Shown here: piece after piece, positions 17,227-26,171 of the stretch
How positions within the stretch are numbered: the first letter of the stretch is position 1
How the letters are laid out: the number at the start of each line of letters is the position of its first letter
NCBI GenBank assembly: GCA_016714935.1
Contig: JADKBU010000005.1
Location: forward strand, 1-64,000
DNA: 64,000 nt
Direction: 5' to 3'
Origin: Candidatus Accumulibacter propinquus
Lineage (GTDB): Bacteria > Pseudomonadota > Gammaproteobacteria > Burkholderiales > Rhodocyclaceae
Made by a program: the position numbers and the translations under genes
The notes under the pieces: model-generated
What the model saw: the letters and a program-made list of their open reading frames with translations, nothing else
The model's database searches: none
What the model was told of the DNA's origin: nothing

Positions 17227-18178
17227 AGTGATCGAATCCTCTTTCGTTGAACGCCTGCGCTTGTCCGTCCGCATCGAGGAGCCACAGACGAGAATCTCCG
17301 GTGCCGACGACGAGACCGAATCGCCAGAGGGGCAAGGCGAGTTGCGCAGCGAGTTCGGTGATTTCGGCGCGCTTGTCGGGTGGCGCAGAGAACACCAGTT
17401 CGTAGTCGTCGCCGCCGGCGAGCTGGCATTGACGAGCCAGCAGTGGGTCTACTCCCGTCGGCAGTGGCGGCAACTGCGCCACGAAGACCTCTGCGGCAAC
17501 GCCGGAGCGCTTGAGGATATGATCGAGATCGGCGAGTAGCCCATCCGAAACGTCGATCGCGGCATGCGCCAGGCCACGCTGGCGCAATTCCAGCCCGAGC
17601 TCGACGCGCGCCATGGGGCGTTGCAAGGCGTCAAGACAGCGTCGTGCCAACTCCGCGGGCAGTTGCGTCCGGCCCTGCAGTTGGGCCAGCCCCAGAGCGG
17701 CAAGGCCGGGTTGTCCTGAAACCCAGAGCTCGTCGCCGGGCACGGCGTGGTTGCGTTGTAACGCCGTGCCGGCAGGCAGCTCACCGAGGGCCGTCAGACA
17801 CAGGTTGAGCGGGCCGCGCGTCGTGTCGCCACCGACCACATCGACGCCGTAGTGACTGGCGCAGGCAAAGAGCCCGTCGGCAAAAGCGCCTATCCACGCC
17901 GTATCCGCGGCGGGCAGACTAGCGGCAAGCAAGGCCCAGCGTGGTCTGGCTCCCATCGCGGCGAGATCGGAGAGGTTGACCGCCAGTGTCTTCCAGCCGA
18001 GCTGGCCGGGGTCGGTGTCGGGCAGGAAGTGTGTTCCGGCGACCAGCATGTCGGTGGTGATCGCCAGACTCATTCCGGGTGTGGGAGTCAACAGGGCGCA
18101 ATCGTCACCGGGACCAAGCGTGGCCTGCGGCGTCGCCCGGGAGAAATGGCGTTCAATCAGTTCGAATTCGCTGGGCAT
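17219..18178 (-). CDS. thiL: thiamine-monophosphate kinase
   Basis: 319 residues. The PurM/ThiL fold is shown by GPGDDCALLTPTPGM, VGGDTTRGPLN and DVSDGLLADLDHI, the metal and ATP contacts. ThiL makes thiamine diphosphate, the cofactor used by the dxs and ilvB products encoded in the same window. It lies in the ribBX-ribH-nusB-thiL-pgpA-pncC chain, a typical proteobacterial arrangement. No TPP riboswitch was seen. Confidence 0.95.
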   Translation of the reverse strand: MPSEFELIERHFSRATPQATLGPGDDCALLTPTPGMSLAITTDMLVAGTHFLPDTDPGQLGWKTLAVNLSDLAAMGARPRWALLAASLPAADTAWIGAFADGLFACASHYGVDVVGGDTTRGPLNLCLTALGELPAGTALQRNHAVPGDELWVSGQPGLAALGLAQLQGRTQLPAELARRCLDALQRPMARVELGLELRQRGLAHAAIDVSDGLLADLDHILKRSGVAAEVFVAQLPPLPTGVDPLLARQCQLAGGDDYELVFSAPPDKRAEITELAAQLALPLWRFGLVVGTGDSRLWLLDADGQAQAFNERGFDHFG

Positions 18179-18214
18179 GCCTGTGCCGCTGGCCGAATCA
18201 GAAGCCGTTGCTGT

Positions 18215-18712
18215 TCAACGTCCGCGGCCGCGGGCGGCACGCTTGGCTTCGACCTCGGCTGGACGCAAGCGGGCGGCCAACTTGTCGAGCACCCCGTTGA
18301 CGTACTTGTGGCCGTCCGTTCCACCATAGGCTTTGGCCAATTCGATCGACTCGTTGATGATCACCCGGTATGGCGTCTGCGGGTGGTTACCCAACTCGAA
18401 AGCGCCGGCCAGCAGAACACACGCTTCAATCGGCGACAATTCGTTGAACGGACGGTCGAGGCAGGCTTGCAGCTGTGTTTCCAGGGCGATGCGCTCGCTG
18501 AGAACACCACGTAACAGTCCGACGAAGAACTCGCGGTCGGCCTTGTCGAAGTCGTCGATGTCGCGCAGATGCGCTTCGATTGCCGCTTCGTCGTTGCCAC
18601 TGACCTGCTGCTGGTAGAGCCCCTGCAGGACCAGTTCGCGGGCTCGCCGACGTGGGGATCTGGGCGTCGCAGCTTTGCTGTCGGGTGTGCTGCGTGGCCC
18701 TCCGGTCATCAC
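18215..18712 (-). CDS. nusB: transcription antitermination factor NusB
   Basis: 165 residues, all-helical. RRRARELVLQGLYQQQVSG is the arginine-rich boxA-binding start, and INESIELAKAYGG and FVGLLRGVL are conserved. NusB with S10 (NusE) prevents premature termination in rRNA operons. The first 20 residues and a basic tail (RAARGRGR) extend the core. The start overlaps the ribH stop by four bases. Confidence 0.94.
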   Translation of the reverse strand: MMTGGPRSTPDSKAATPRSPRRRARELVLQGLYQQQVSGNDEAAIEAHLRDIDDFDKADREFFVGLLRGVLSERIALETQLQACLDRPFNELSPIEACVLLAGAFELGNHPQTPYRVIINESIELAKAYGGTDGHKYVNGVLDKLAARLRPAEVEAKRAARGRGR

Positions 18713-19227
18713 GATACCTCCCGGAGTGCGCGCAGCAGGCGGGCCATCTCGACGGCGGCTCGGGCGCAGTCGGCCCCTTTGGGTTGCATGCGGGCGAGTG
18801 CCTGGTCGTCGTCTTCGCAGGTCAGGATGCCGTTGGCGATGGGTACGCCGCTGTTGAGCTGGACTTCCATCAACGCCCGGCAGGAATCGTTGGAGACGAT
18901 CTCAAAATGATAGGTTTCGCCGCGGATGACGGCACCAAGCGCAACCAGAGCATCAAAGCGGCCGCTGCGGGCCATGGTCTGCAGCGTCAATGGGATTTCC
19001 AGTGCCCCCGGGACACTGGCGATGGCAATGTTGCGGTCGGCGACGCCAAGCTGCTTGAGTTCGGCCGTGCACGCACTGAGCAGACCTTCACCGATGTCCT
19101 GGTTGAAACGGCTCATGACGATGCCGATCGCCAGCCCGTCGCCTTCAAGCGAAGCGTCATACTCGTAGATGTTCTCGTAGCGCACCCGAGGAGGATGTAG
19201 GCTTCCGGGGATTTTCGGGGTGCCCAT
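18709..19227 (-). CDS. ribH: 6,7-dimethyl-8-ribityllumazine synthase
   Basis: 172 residues. Conserved SRFNQDIGEGLL, VPGALEIPL and ALGAVIRGETYHFEIV (the histidine acts in catalysis). It condenses 5-amino-6-ribitylamino-uracil with the butanone phosphate made by the preceding gene, the penultimate step to riboflavin. Start and the ribBX stop share one base. Confidence 0.96.
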   Translation of the reverse strand: MGTPKIPGSLHPPRVRYENIYEYDASLEGDGLAIGIVMSRFNQDIGEGLLSACTAELKQLGVADRNIAIASVPGALEIPLTLQTMARSGRFDALVALGAVIRGETYHFEIVSNDSCRALMEVQLNSGVPIANGILTCEDDDQALARMQPKGADCARAAVEMARLLRALREVS

Positions 19228-20360
19228 CAGAGTTTTTCCAGTTCGGACGGAGTGGCGATGTGGCCGGTAATTTCGAGATCGAAGCCGGTCATGCTCGGCA
19301 TGCGACGCGGGCTTGACAGGATCTTCATCTTGCCGACGCCGAGATCGCGCAGGATTTGCGCACCGATGCCATAGGTACGGGGATCCCAGCGGGCGGCCGG
19401 ACGCTGGGCGGCAATCGGCTCACGCAGTGTCGCGAGAATGTCCTGGCCGCTTTCGGGACGATGCAACAACACGATCACGCCGGCGTCTGCGCGGGCCAGC
19501 GCCGCTTGCGCCAACTCCAGCGAAAAAGTATGCCGACCGCCGTCCGGGTCGAGGAAGTCGACCACTGAAAGTGGTTCATGCACGCGCACCAGGGTTTCCT
19601 TGTCGGCGCGAATCTCACCCTTGGTCAATACCAGGTGCACCTCGTTCGAGGTACGGTCGGTGTAGGCGTGCAGGGTGAATTGGCCGTGGCGCGAACGTAC
19701 CGGTTTGGAGAGCGTACGTTCGATCAGCGTCTCGTGTCGACTCCGGTAGTGGATGAGATCGGTGATCGTTCCGATCTTGAGGCCATGCGTGCGGGCAAAA
19801 TCGACCAGATCGCCCAGGCGCGCCATGCTGCCGTCCTCTTTGAGAATTTCGCAGATCACCGCCGCCGGTTCGAGCCCCGCGAGCAGGGCGAGATCGCAGC
19901 CGGCTTCGGTGTGGCCCGCACGTACCAGTACGCCGCCTGGCCGGGCCATGATCGGGAAAACGTGTCCCGGCTGCACGATGTCTTCCGGCCGCGCGTTCCT
20001 TGCGACTGCGGCCTTGATGGTCAGCGCGCGGTCCTGCGCCGAGATGCCGGTGGTCACCCCTTCGGCAGCTTCGATCGAAACCGTGAAGGCGGTGCTGTAT
20101 GGGCTCTTGTTGTCGCGCGCCATCTGCGTCAGGCCCAGTTGTCGGCAGCGGCCCTCGGTCAGTGTCAGGCAGATCAGACCGCGCCCAAAACGCGCCATGA
20201 AGTTGATGGCTTCCGCAGTGACATGCTCGGCGGCCAGAATCAGATCGCCTTCGTTCTCGCGATCCTCCTCATCCACCAGGACCACCGTACGTCCCGCCCG
20301 CATTTCGACAATGATCTCTTCGATCGGCGAGACATCGGCAGAACTGCTCTGTGGTGCCAT
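19227..20360 (-). CDS. ribB: 3,4-dihydroxy-2-butanone-4-phosphate synthase with degenerate GTP cyclohydrolase II-like domain (RibBX type)
   Basis: 377 residues. The N-terminal half is a complete DHBP synthase: VLVDEEDRENEGDLILAAEH and GHVFPIMARPGGVLVRAGHTEAGCD. The C-terminal half has the outline of GTP cyclohydrolase II, but the three zinc cysteines and the region around them are replaced by VRVHEPLSVVDFLDPDGGRH with no cysteine. It should therefore make DHBP only; a true ribA must be elsewhere. This matches the RibBX variant known in proteobacteria. AGAGGAGG precedes the ATG. No FMN riboswitch motif was recognised upstream. Confidence 0.93.
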   Translation of the reverse strand: MAPQSSSADVSPIEEIIVEMRAGRTVVLVDEEDRENEGDLILAAEHVTAEAINFMARFGRGLICLTLTEGRCRQLGLTQMARDNKSPYSTAFTVSIEAAEGVTTGISAQDRALTIKAAVARNARPEDIVQPGHVFPIMARPGGVLVRAGHTEAGCDLALLAGLEPAAVICEILKEDGSMARLGDLVDFARTHGLKIGTITDLIHYRSRHETLIERTLSKPVRSRHGQFTLHAYTDRTSNEVHLVLTKGEIRADKETLVRVHEPLSVVDFLDPDGGRHTFSLELAQAALARADAGVIVLLHRPESGQDILATLREPIAAQRPAARWDPRTYGIGAQILRDLGVGKMKILSSPRRMPSMTGFDLEITGHIATPSELEKL

Positions 20361-20672
20361 CTATACCTCCTCTGTGAAACGTGGGTTGCGCCTGGCAGGT
20401 TGGGTAAGCTACTTTCTGGCCAACCGGAATTGCGTGAATTCCTGCTGTTCAATGTATGCAGGACCTCGATTCTCTCATTTCCCGGCCGGGCTTCCCATAC
20501 GGGCGGGCACATTCTCCGTGAATCGATCACCCAACGGCTCAGATATTCGTTTTATCATGTTCGAAAAACAAGAATGAATCTGTTCCATTGCTCAGGGGCT
20601 GGAACGGTGCCAGGGGGCGCATCGGCACCTTTCGATGCTTGTCGATGATAGTCAGTACGAAGGATATCTTCA
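20361..20672. other. intergenic region between divergent genes
   Basis: 312 bases between ribBX (-) and the receiver-domain gene (+). It must hold both promoters; only weak matches can be seen. No reading frame with protein-like content and no FMN riboswitch box was found. Confidence 0.4.
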
Positions 20673-22047
20673 ATGTCGATGAATGAGGGTTTGTTGTTGA
20701 TCGCAGTTGGCGTAGTCGTCGCCGTCCTGCTGCGTTTCCTTGCCGCTCGCCGTTCTGCCGTGAAACAGGAGGGGCGAGAGGCTCTTGATCAGCGTGTCGC
20801 GGACGAAGCCGAGCGTCAGGCCGCGGAGGCCGCCGCCCGCCACGAAGCCGAGCGTCAGGCCGCGGAGGCCGCCGCCCGCCACGAAGCCGAGCGTCAGGCC
20901 GCGGAGGCCGCCGCCCGCCACGAAGCCGAGCGTCAGGCCGCGGAGGCCGCCGCCCGCCGCGAGGACGAACGTCAGGCCGCGGAGGCCGCCGCGCACGGAG
21001 GGCGCCGCCCGCCGCGAGGCCGAGCGTCAGGCCGCGGAGGCCGCCGCCCGCCACGAAGCCGAGCGTCAGGCAGCGGAGGCCGCCGCCCGCCGCGAGGCCG
21101 AACGTCAGGCCGCGGAGGCCGCCGCCCGCCACGAAGCCGAGCGTCAGGCAGCGGAGGCCGCCGCCCGCCACGAAGCCGAGCGTCAGGCCGCGGAGGCCGC
21201 CGCCCGCCACGAAGCCGAGCGTCAGGCCGCGGAGGCCGCCGCCCGCCGCGAAGCCGAACGTCAGGCCGCGGAGGCCGCCGCCCGCCGCGAAGCCGAACGT
21301 CAGGCCGCGGAGGCCGCCGCCCGCCGCGAGGCCGAACGTCAGGCCGCGGAGGCCGCCGCCCGCCGCGAGGCCGAACGTCAGGCCGCGGAGGCCGCCGCCC
21401 GCCGCGAGGCCGAACGCGCGGAGGCCGCCGCCCGCCGCGAAGCCGAACGTCAGGCCGCGGAGGCCGCCGCTCGCCGCGAGGTTGAACGCCGGGCGGTCGA
21501 GGAAGCTGCCCGCCTTGAGGCCGAGCGCCGGTCTGTCGAGGAGGCGCAGCGCCTGGAGGATGAGGAACGTCAGGCGGTTGAGGCGGCGATTGCCGAGGAA
21601 AGCGCAAGGCAGGCTACCGAAGAGGCGCAAAGACGCCAAGCAGCAGCTGTCGCGAAGATCAAGACGCCCGAGCAGACCGTGGTGATGGTGGCCGACGATT
21701 CGCGGGTGGTGCGTGTCAAGACCGGGCGATTGCTGGCCGCACACCGATATCAAGTGCTGATGGCCGAAGACGGCCAGGATGCGGGCCGGCAAATCGAGAA
21801 GGCGGTTCCCGATGTACTGGTGACCGATGTCGACATGCCCGGCATGGATGGTCTTGAACTGGCCCGTCAGGTGCGTGGCAATCCACGTACTGCCCACCTG
21901 CCGATCATCATGGTGACGTCCGACAGTGACGAGTTGCGTATCCAGGCGCGTGCGGCTGGAGTCAACGTCGTGCTCGGCAAGCCGTACCCAGAAGAGCAAC
22001 TCATCGCGCATATCCAGCAACTCCTGGGTAACTCGCCGCGCGCCTGA
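20673..22047 (+). pseudogene. membrane-anchored repeat coiled-coil protein with C-terminal response-regulator receiver domain, frameshifted
   Basis: The ATG at 20673 follows AAGGA. The product begins with one membrane segment (GLLLIAVGVVVAVLLRFLAA), then 13-residue repeats of the type AERQAAEAAARHE, a predicted long charged coiled coil. After five units an extra 16 bases (20991-21006 region) change the frame. As read, the protein becomes arginine/proline-rich and stops at 21485. In the other frame the repeats resume (12 more units), diverge into ERRAVEEAARLEAER, and end in a receiver domain: MVADDSRVVRVKTG, the phospho-aspartate TDVDMPGMDG, the switch serine MVTSDSD and the lysine LGKPYP. It could be phase-variable, decayed or a misassembly of the repeat. 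The thioredoxin-like gene follows after 6 bases. Confidence 0.75.
20808..21480 (+). repeat. 39-bp tandem repeat, 17 units
   Basis: Unit encodes AERQAAEAAAR(H/R)E. Span 673 = 17 x 39, plus 16 (insertion in unit 5), minus 6 (one unit missing two codons near 21409-21441). Units differ at few positions, mainly CAC/CGC and GAA/GAG. The array has no stop in several frames on both strands, which explains very long spurious reading frames here. Confidence 0.9.
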
Positions 22048-22053
22048 CAAGCG

Positions 22054-22497
22054 ATGCAGCCCAGCCAGGACAACGCGGCGCCAGGTGCCGCTCTCGGCGA
22101 GTTTCTGGTGATCTGCCTGTGCGCCGAATGGTGCGGAGTTTGCCGGGAATACCGAAGCGGTTTCGAGGAAGTTGCCAGGCAGTTCTCCGCAGCCGGATTT
22201 CTCTGGCTGGACATTGAGGCTCACGCCGATGATCTGGGCGACCTCGACGTCGATGACTTTCCGACACTGCTCATCAAGCGTCAGGACAGGGTGCTTTTTT
22301 ACGGCAGCATGCTACCTACTCCGGGTCACCTGAAGTGCACCCTGGGTGCATTCCTGCAGCAGACGGACGCCGAGAGTCGCGAGTATGCTGTTTCCAGCGC
22401 GGCGCGGCGTGCCTGGCAGGATGATGAAGACCTGCGGCGGCTTGGCCAGGCACTGGGGCAAGCGGGCGCACAGGCAAGAGATTGGCCGCCAGCTTGA
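22054..22497 (+). CDS. thioredoxin-like protein
   Basis: 147 residues, cytoplasmic (no signal peptide). Redox motif CAEWCGVCREY (CGVC instead of CGPC) near residue 29, then the acidic LDIEAHADDLGDLDVDDFPT with the usual cis-proline in FPTLLI. The last 50 residues form an extra helical tail. It starts 6 bases after the receiver gene, so they are probably cotranscribed; whether they act together is unknown. Redox partner not identifiable. Confidence 0.8.
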   Translation: MQPSQDNAAPGAALGEFLVICLCAEWCGVCREYRSGFEEVARQFSAAGFLWLDIEAHADDLGDLDVDDFPTLLIKRQDRVLFYGSMLPTPGHLKCTLGAFLQQTDAESREYAVSSAARRAWQDDEDLRRLGQALGQAGAQARDWPPA

Positions 22498-22507
22498 GTG
22501 GGGATGC

Positions 22508-23014
22508 CTATTGGTCGTGCTGCGAAGTGTGGCTACGCTGACGCCAGCGCTGGATCAACATGCGCAGGCGGCCGAAAGTCCAGTGGTCGTTGACCACGAA
22601 GTTTGCCACGCTGGCGATCACGATCGAAAGCACATTTGCCGCCAGATAGTGCATGTGGCTGGCGAACGCGTGGGTCAGGGCGAACTGCAGCGCGATCCCG
22701 AGCCAGCAGGCGATGGTGTACTGGCCGAACTGCAGGAGAAGCGGCGTCTGCACATGTTCGTGCCGGTCGAACCAGGTCCATGCGCGATTGAGCAGGAAAT
22801 TGTTGATGGTGGCAAGGAAGATGGCGACCGCGAGTGATACGTTCAGGCGCAGCGGTGGTGGTTCGATGGCCCGGAAAAGAATTTCCTGGGCCAGGTAGAG
22901 CACCACGACGTTGACCACCGTTCCGGAAGCGCCGACGACGCCGAACTTGATGAAGCGATGCCGCAACAAGCGCCCAACGAGCGGTAGATGGTGGAGCCGC
23001 TCAAACCGCGTCAT
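22508..23014 (-). CDS. GtrA-family membrane protein
   Basis: 168 residues from the ATG at 23014, whose ATGA overlaps the stop of the GT9 gene. Four membrane segments, with the family motif FIKFGVVGASGTVVNVVVLY at the start and FVVNDHWTFGR at the end. GtrA proteins are thought to flip or position undecaprenyl/dolichyl-phosphate-linked sugars for glycosylation. As last gene of a three-gene glycosyltransferase operon it likely handles the lipid carrier used by the GT39 protein. Confidence 0.85.
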   Translation of the reverse strand: MTRFERLHHLPLVGRLLRHRFIKFGVVGASGTVVNVVVLYLAQEILFRAIEPPPLRLNVSLAVAIFLATINNFLLNRAWTWFDRHEHVQTPLLLQFGQYTIACWLGIALQFALTHAFASHMHYLAANVLSIVIASVANFVVNDHWTFGRLRMLIQRWRQRSHTSQHDQ

Positions 23015-24246
23015 GGTGTATCCTTGATCGGCCCCGGGCGGATACGCGTGACGACGGCGCGTGCTTCCACCAGTACCCGCTCGGGAGCGATCCGCCGCAG
23101 GCACTGGTTGTCGCCGTCGCAAGGCGAGTTGCGGTGGTTATATGCGGTGAGACACGGTGAACAGGGCAGTTCCAGATGCAGGCAACTGGCGTGGTCACCG
23201 AGCGGGCCGTAGAGCCGCGGCGTCTCCGGCCCAAACAAGGCTACGGTCGGCACGCCAGTGAGCGACGAAAACTGTGCCGGCCCACCGTCGTTGGTGATCA
23301 GCAGCGCAGCCCTCCCGAGCAGTGCAACGAGTTCCCGCACCGATCGGGTGTAGCCCGTGAGGTCGACGCAATCCGGGTGCGCGACTGCTTCGCTGAGCGC
23401 GCGCCCGAGTGGCTTGTCGGCAGGCAGGCCAATGATCGCTACCACATATCCTTCGGCGAGCAGGCCGGAGGCGACCATGCGCCAGTTCGCTGGCGGCCAT
23501 GCGCGGATCGGCAGGATGCCGCCGCTCGGATAGAGCAGCGCCAGGCGTCGCCCGGAGAAGCGTGGATAGTCGTCGACAATCCGCGCCTGGAAGGCATCCA
23601 CCTCGCCCGCGGTGAAGCCCGGTAACGGGGCGGTCAGGGGGAAATCGCCCGGGTCCTGCTGCTCCTTGTCGAGGGGGTGGGTTTTCGAAACGAGTGCGCG
23701 TGCCAGGGTCAGGAACTGCAGTGAAAGGTGGCGATAAGGGTTGTAGAGCACTCGCCGGTTGATGAACGAACCACGGTACAGTCCTTCCTGCGTGTGGCGG
23801 TGAAAGCCCACGCGCAACGGGGCTCCCGACAGCCAGGCCAGCAGGCTGCTGATGCGCGCGAATAGTTCACAGTCGAGAACCGCATCCGGGCGCAACTGAC
23901 GCAGCGTGCGGATCGCGGCGAAGAGCGTCCGCAGGAGACCGCCGAGGGAGCGGTCGTCGATGGTAATGACGTTTTCCGGAGGGACGCTGGCCATCAGGTC
24001 GAGCACTTCGCGATTTTTTCCGAACAGCAGAACATGCAGTGAAGCCTCGGGGTAGTGGGCGCGCAATAGCGCGAACATGGGCTGCGCGAGCACCAGGCTG
24101 CCCATCTCGGAAAGCAGGATCACGACGATCCGGCGTGGCAAAGATGGCGGGGTGCGCCGTGGCAGCACGCGCTCGAGCAACGAGGCGAGTGCGCAGAGCG
24201 GCACGCCGAGATAGCGATCGATGGCACGCTGGAGATCGACGTTCAT
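23011..24246 (-). CDS. glycosyltransferase family 9 protein (heptosyltransferase-like)
   Basis: 411 residues. GT9 features: N-terminal RIVVILLSEMGSLVLAQPMF (the usual GD(A/S)L region has SEMGSL), an acceptor domain, and the nucleotide-sugar domain with LLITNDGGPAQFSSLTGVPT and ALFGPETP. A cysteine cluster near the C terminus (LPCSPCLTAYNHRNSPC and NQC) resembles that of some GT9 proteins. The aspartate usual in the N-terminal loop is replaced, so substrate and activity are uncertain. Start overlaps the upstream GT39 stop by four bases. Confidence 0.88.
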   Translation of the reverse strand: MNVDLQRAIDRYLGVPLCALASLLERVLPRRTPPSLPRRIVVILLSEMGSLVLAQPMFALLRAHYPEASLHVLLFGKNREVLDLMASVPPENVITIDDRSLGGLLRTLFAAIRTLRQLRPDAVLDCELFARISSLLAWLSGAPLRVGFHRHTQEGLYRGSFINRRVLYNPYRHLSLQFLTLARALVSKTHPLDKEQQDPGDFPLTAPLPGFTAGEVDAFQARIVDDYPRFSGRRLALLYPSGGILPIRAWPPANWRMVASGLLAEGYVVAIIGLPADKPLGRALSEAVAHPDCVDLTGYTRSVRELVALLGRAALLITNDGGPAQFSSLTGVPTVALFGPETPRLYGPLGDHASCLHLELPCSPCLTAYNHRNSPCDGDNQCLRRIAPERVLVEARAVVTRIRPGPIKDTP

Positions 24247-26171
24247 TGCCGAGGCGCCGGAGTGGGGGGCCGATACCCGTAAACGACCCGCGCATGGTAG
24301 GTGCCGACCGCGATGCCGTTCTTGTGCGCCGTAAGGGACTGGATCGGACCCAGGCGGGTGGCGGCGGCGGCTATCCGGGGATCGTCGAGTTCGTCACGTG
24401 CCGGCGCGACGACGATCAGGTCCTGTCCGGCGAAAGCGGCGCGCTGGAACCACTGCTCGTACATCAGGGCTTTCTCGTCATAGAACAGATGCCGGCTGGC
24501 GGTGTCGCGGGCGCCGTCGCCGCGTGGGTCGTAGAATGCCATCTCGTCGGCCGTATTGTGTTTGTCGAGGCCGACGATCGCCGGACGGCGTCCGGTTTCC
24601 TGCAGAACCTGCTCCTCGATCTCCTGTACCTGTCGGCGCAGGTCACGCCAGCCCATCTGCAGGTAATGATGGTGGGCACGTACCCCTGCAAGCCCCCAAA
24701 CCGGGTAGTAGAAGAGACCGTAGGCGTAGACCAGAATCAGGACGTGCAGCAGCGGCACCCAACTGCGCGCCAGCAGACGATCGAGCGTGCCTTCGCCCAG
24801 CCCCGGGCGGGACATCGTCGCCGCCAGCGTCGGCAGGACGGCCAGCCAGATGGGGCCGGTCCAGTGGAACTTGGTTTCGGCCCTGATGCTGGCGGCGGCG
24901 AAGACCAGCAGCGGGACCAGGGTGAATACCAGCACGAACAGGCGCCGACGCCTGGCGAGCGCGGCGGCATCGGCAGCGGGCACTGCCTGCAAGCAGGGAG
25001 ATGTCATGCCACCAGGCGGTCTCGGCAGACGCCATAGTGCGAGTACCCCGAGCGGAGTCAGCAACAGAACGACGGAACCGAGAAACACGTGCAGGCTGAA
25101 TTGCGGTGTTCGCTCGCCAAGGCGGCGCGCGCCCTGAAAGGCAAACGACGCCCAGTCATGCTGGATGTTCCAGACGATTACCGGGGCGAACACCAGCAAG
25201 GCAATGAGTGCCCCGCCCCAGGCCCATGGCGAGAGCAACAGCCGGCGGGAAGGCGCATCGACGATCATGAAGGCCAGGGTGGCCGCTGGCACCAGCACCA
25301 TCGAATACTTGCTGAGCATGCCGATGCCGATCGCCACGCCAGCGCCAAGCCAGGCGGTCTGGCGGCCGCCGAGCAGCGCTCTGTGCAGCCAGAACAAGGC
25401 CGCAGCCCAGGCGGCGGCGAGCGGAGCATCCGGCGTCATCAGCACGCCAATGCCGAAGAAGAAGGGCAGCGTCGCTGCCAGCAGGGCACTGCGCAGGGCG
25501 TTGCCGCGCCCTGCAAGATCGTGCGCGAAAGCAGCGACGAAAGCGAGCATCACAGCCCAGGCGAGTACTGCTGGCAGGCGTACGAAAAACTCGCCCTGGC
25601 CAAGCGCAAGCGACATGGCGATCAGCCACGCGACGAGCGGCGGGTGATCCAGGTAGCCGATGTCGAGATGCTGTGCATAATTCCAGTAGTACGCTTCCTG
25701 TGGCGCGAGTTCCAGTTGGCCCAGGTAGATCAGGCGCAGGACCAGCAGGTAGGCGATCGCCAACGGCGCGGCGACACTGAAGTCCTGCCCGCGCGCGTTA
25801 TCGGCGAACGCAGACAGGCCGAGCAGCAACGTCAACGCAGCGGCGAGCGCCGCCGGCACGCTGGCCGCCAATGGCCCGAAGTGACTGGCGAGAAGCGAGA
25901 GCACGCCGGCGTGCAGCGGGTAGGCCAGCGCGACGATGAGCAGCAGCATCGAGCGTGGGCACGGCATGGCGGTACGGCCGAGCAGCACCGTTGCAACCAG
26001 CATGGCCGTCACAAAGGCGCCGGCATGCGCGCGCTCCAGACCCAGGTCTGTGGAATGCAGCAGTGCAAACGCCAGGACGTCGACAACGGTCGCCAGGGCG
26101 GCGGCGGTTCGCCATCGTCGCCAGCGTGATAGGTCGGTATCGCCGAGCGACGATAGTGAACGGCCTGTCAC
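24243..26171 (-). CDS. GT39-type (ArnT/PMT-like) integral membrane glycosyltransferase
   Basis: About 642 residues from a GTG at 26171; the frame is open further upstream (to 26339) but reads like non-coding DNA, so the start is an estimate. About a dozen membrane segments. The GT-C signature ELAPQEAYYWNYAQHLDIGY followed by LDHPPLVAWL (catalytic acidic residue in the first luminal loop) is clear, as is ETKFHWTGPIW later. Such enzymes move sugars from polyprenyl phosphate to lipid A, proteins or glycans in the periplasm. First gene of an overlapping operon with GT9 and GtrA. Confidence 0.85.
   Translation of the reverse strand: MTGRSLSSLGDTDLSRWRRWRTAAALATVVDVLAFALLHSTDLGLERAHAGAFVTAMLVATVLLGRTAMPCPRSMLLLIVALAYPLHAGVLSLLASHFGPLAASVPAALAAALTLLLGLSAFADNARGQDFSVAAPLAIAYLLVLRLIYLGQLELAPQEAYYWNYAQHLDIGYLDHPPLVAWLIAMSLALGQGEFFVRLPAVLAWAVMLAFVAAFAHDLAGRGNALRSALLAATLPFFFGIGVLMTPDAPLAAAWAAALFWLHRALLGGRQTAWLGAGVAIGIGMLSKYSMVLVPAATLAFMIVDAPSRRLLLSPWAWGGALIALLVFAPVIVWNIQHDWASFAFQGARRLGERTPQFSLHVFLGSVVLLLTPLGVLALWRLPRPPGGMTSPCLQAVPAADAAALARRRRLFVLVFTLVPLLVFAAASIRAETKFHWTGPIWLAVLPTLAATMSRPGLGEGTLDRLLARSWVPLLHVLILVYAYGLFYYPVWGLAGVRAHHHYLQMGWRDLRRQVQEIEEQVLQETGRRPAIVGLDKHNTADEMAFYDPRGDGARDTASRHLFYDEKALMYEQWFQRAAFAGQDLIVVAPARDELDDPRIAAAATRLGPIQSLTAHKNGIAVGTYHARVVYGYRPPTPAPRQ

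Noticed and set aside
20361..20672. FMN riboswitch upstream of ribBX
   Set aside because: None of the conserved RFN boxes could be found on the minus strand of this region.
20808..21480. Regular repeats as a CRISPR array
   Set aside because: Units are directly adjacent with no spacers and encode a 13-residue protein repeat.
20539..22224. A 561-codon open frame on the minus strand, glycine/leucine-rich repeats
   Set aside because: It mirrors the 39-bp repeat array. The + strand has the membrane start, ribosome binding site and receiver domain; the minus frame has no family motif.
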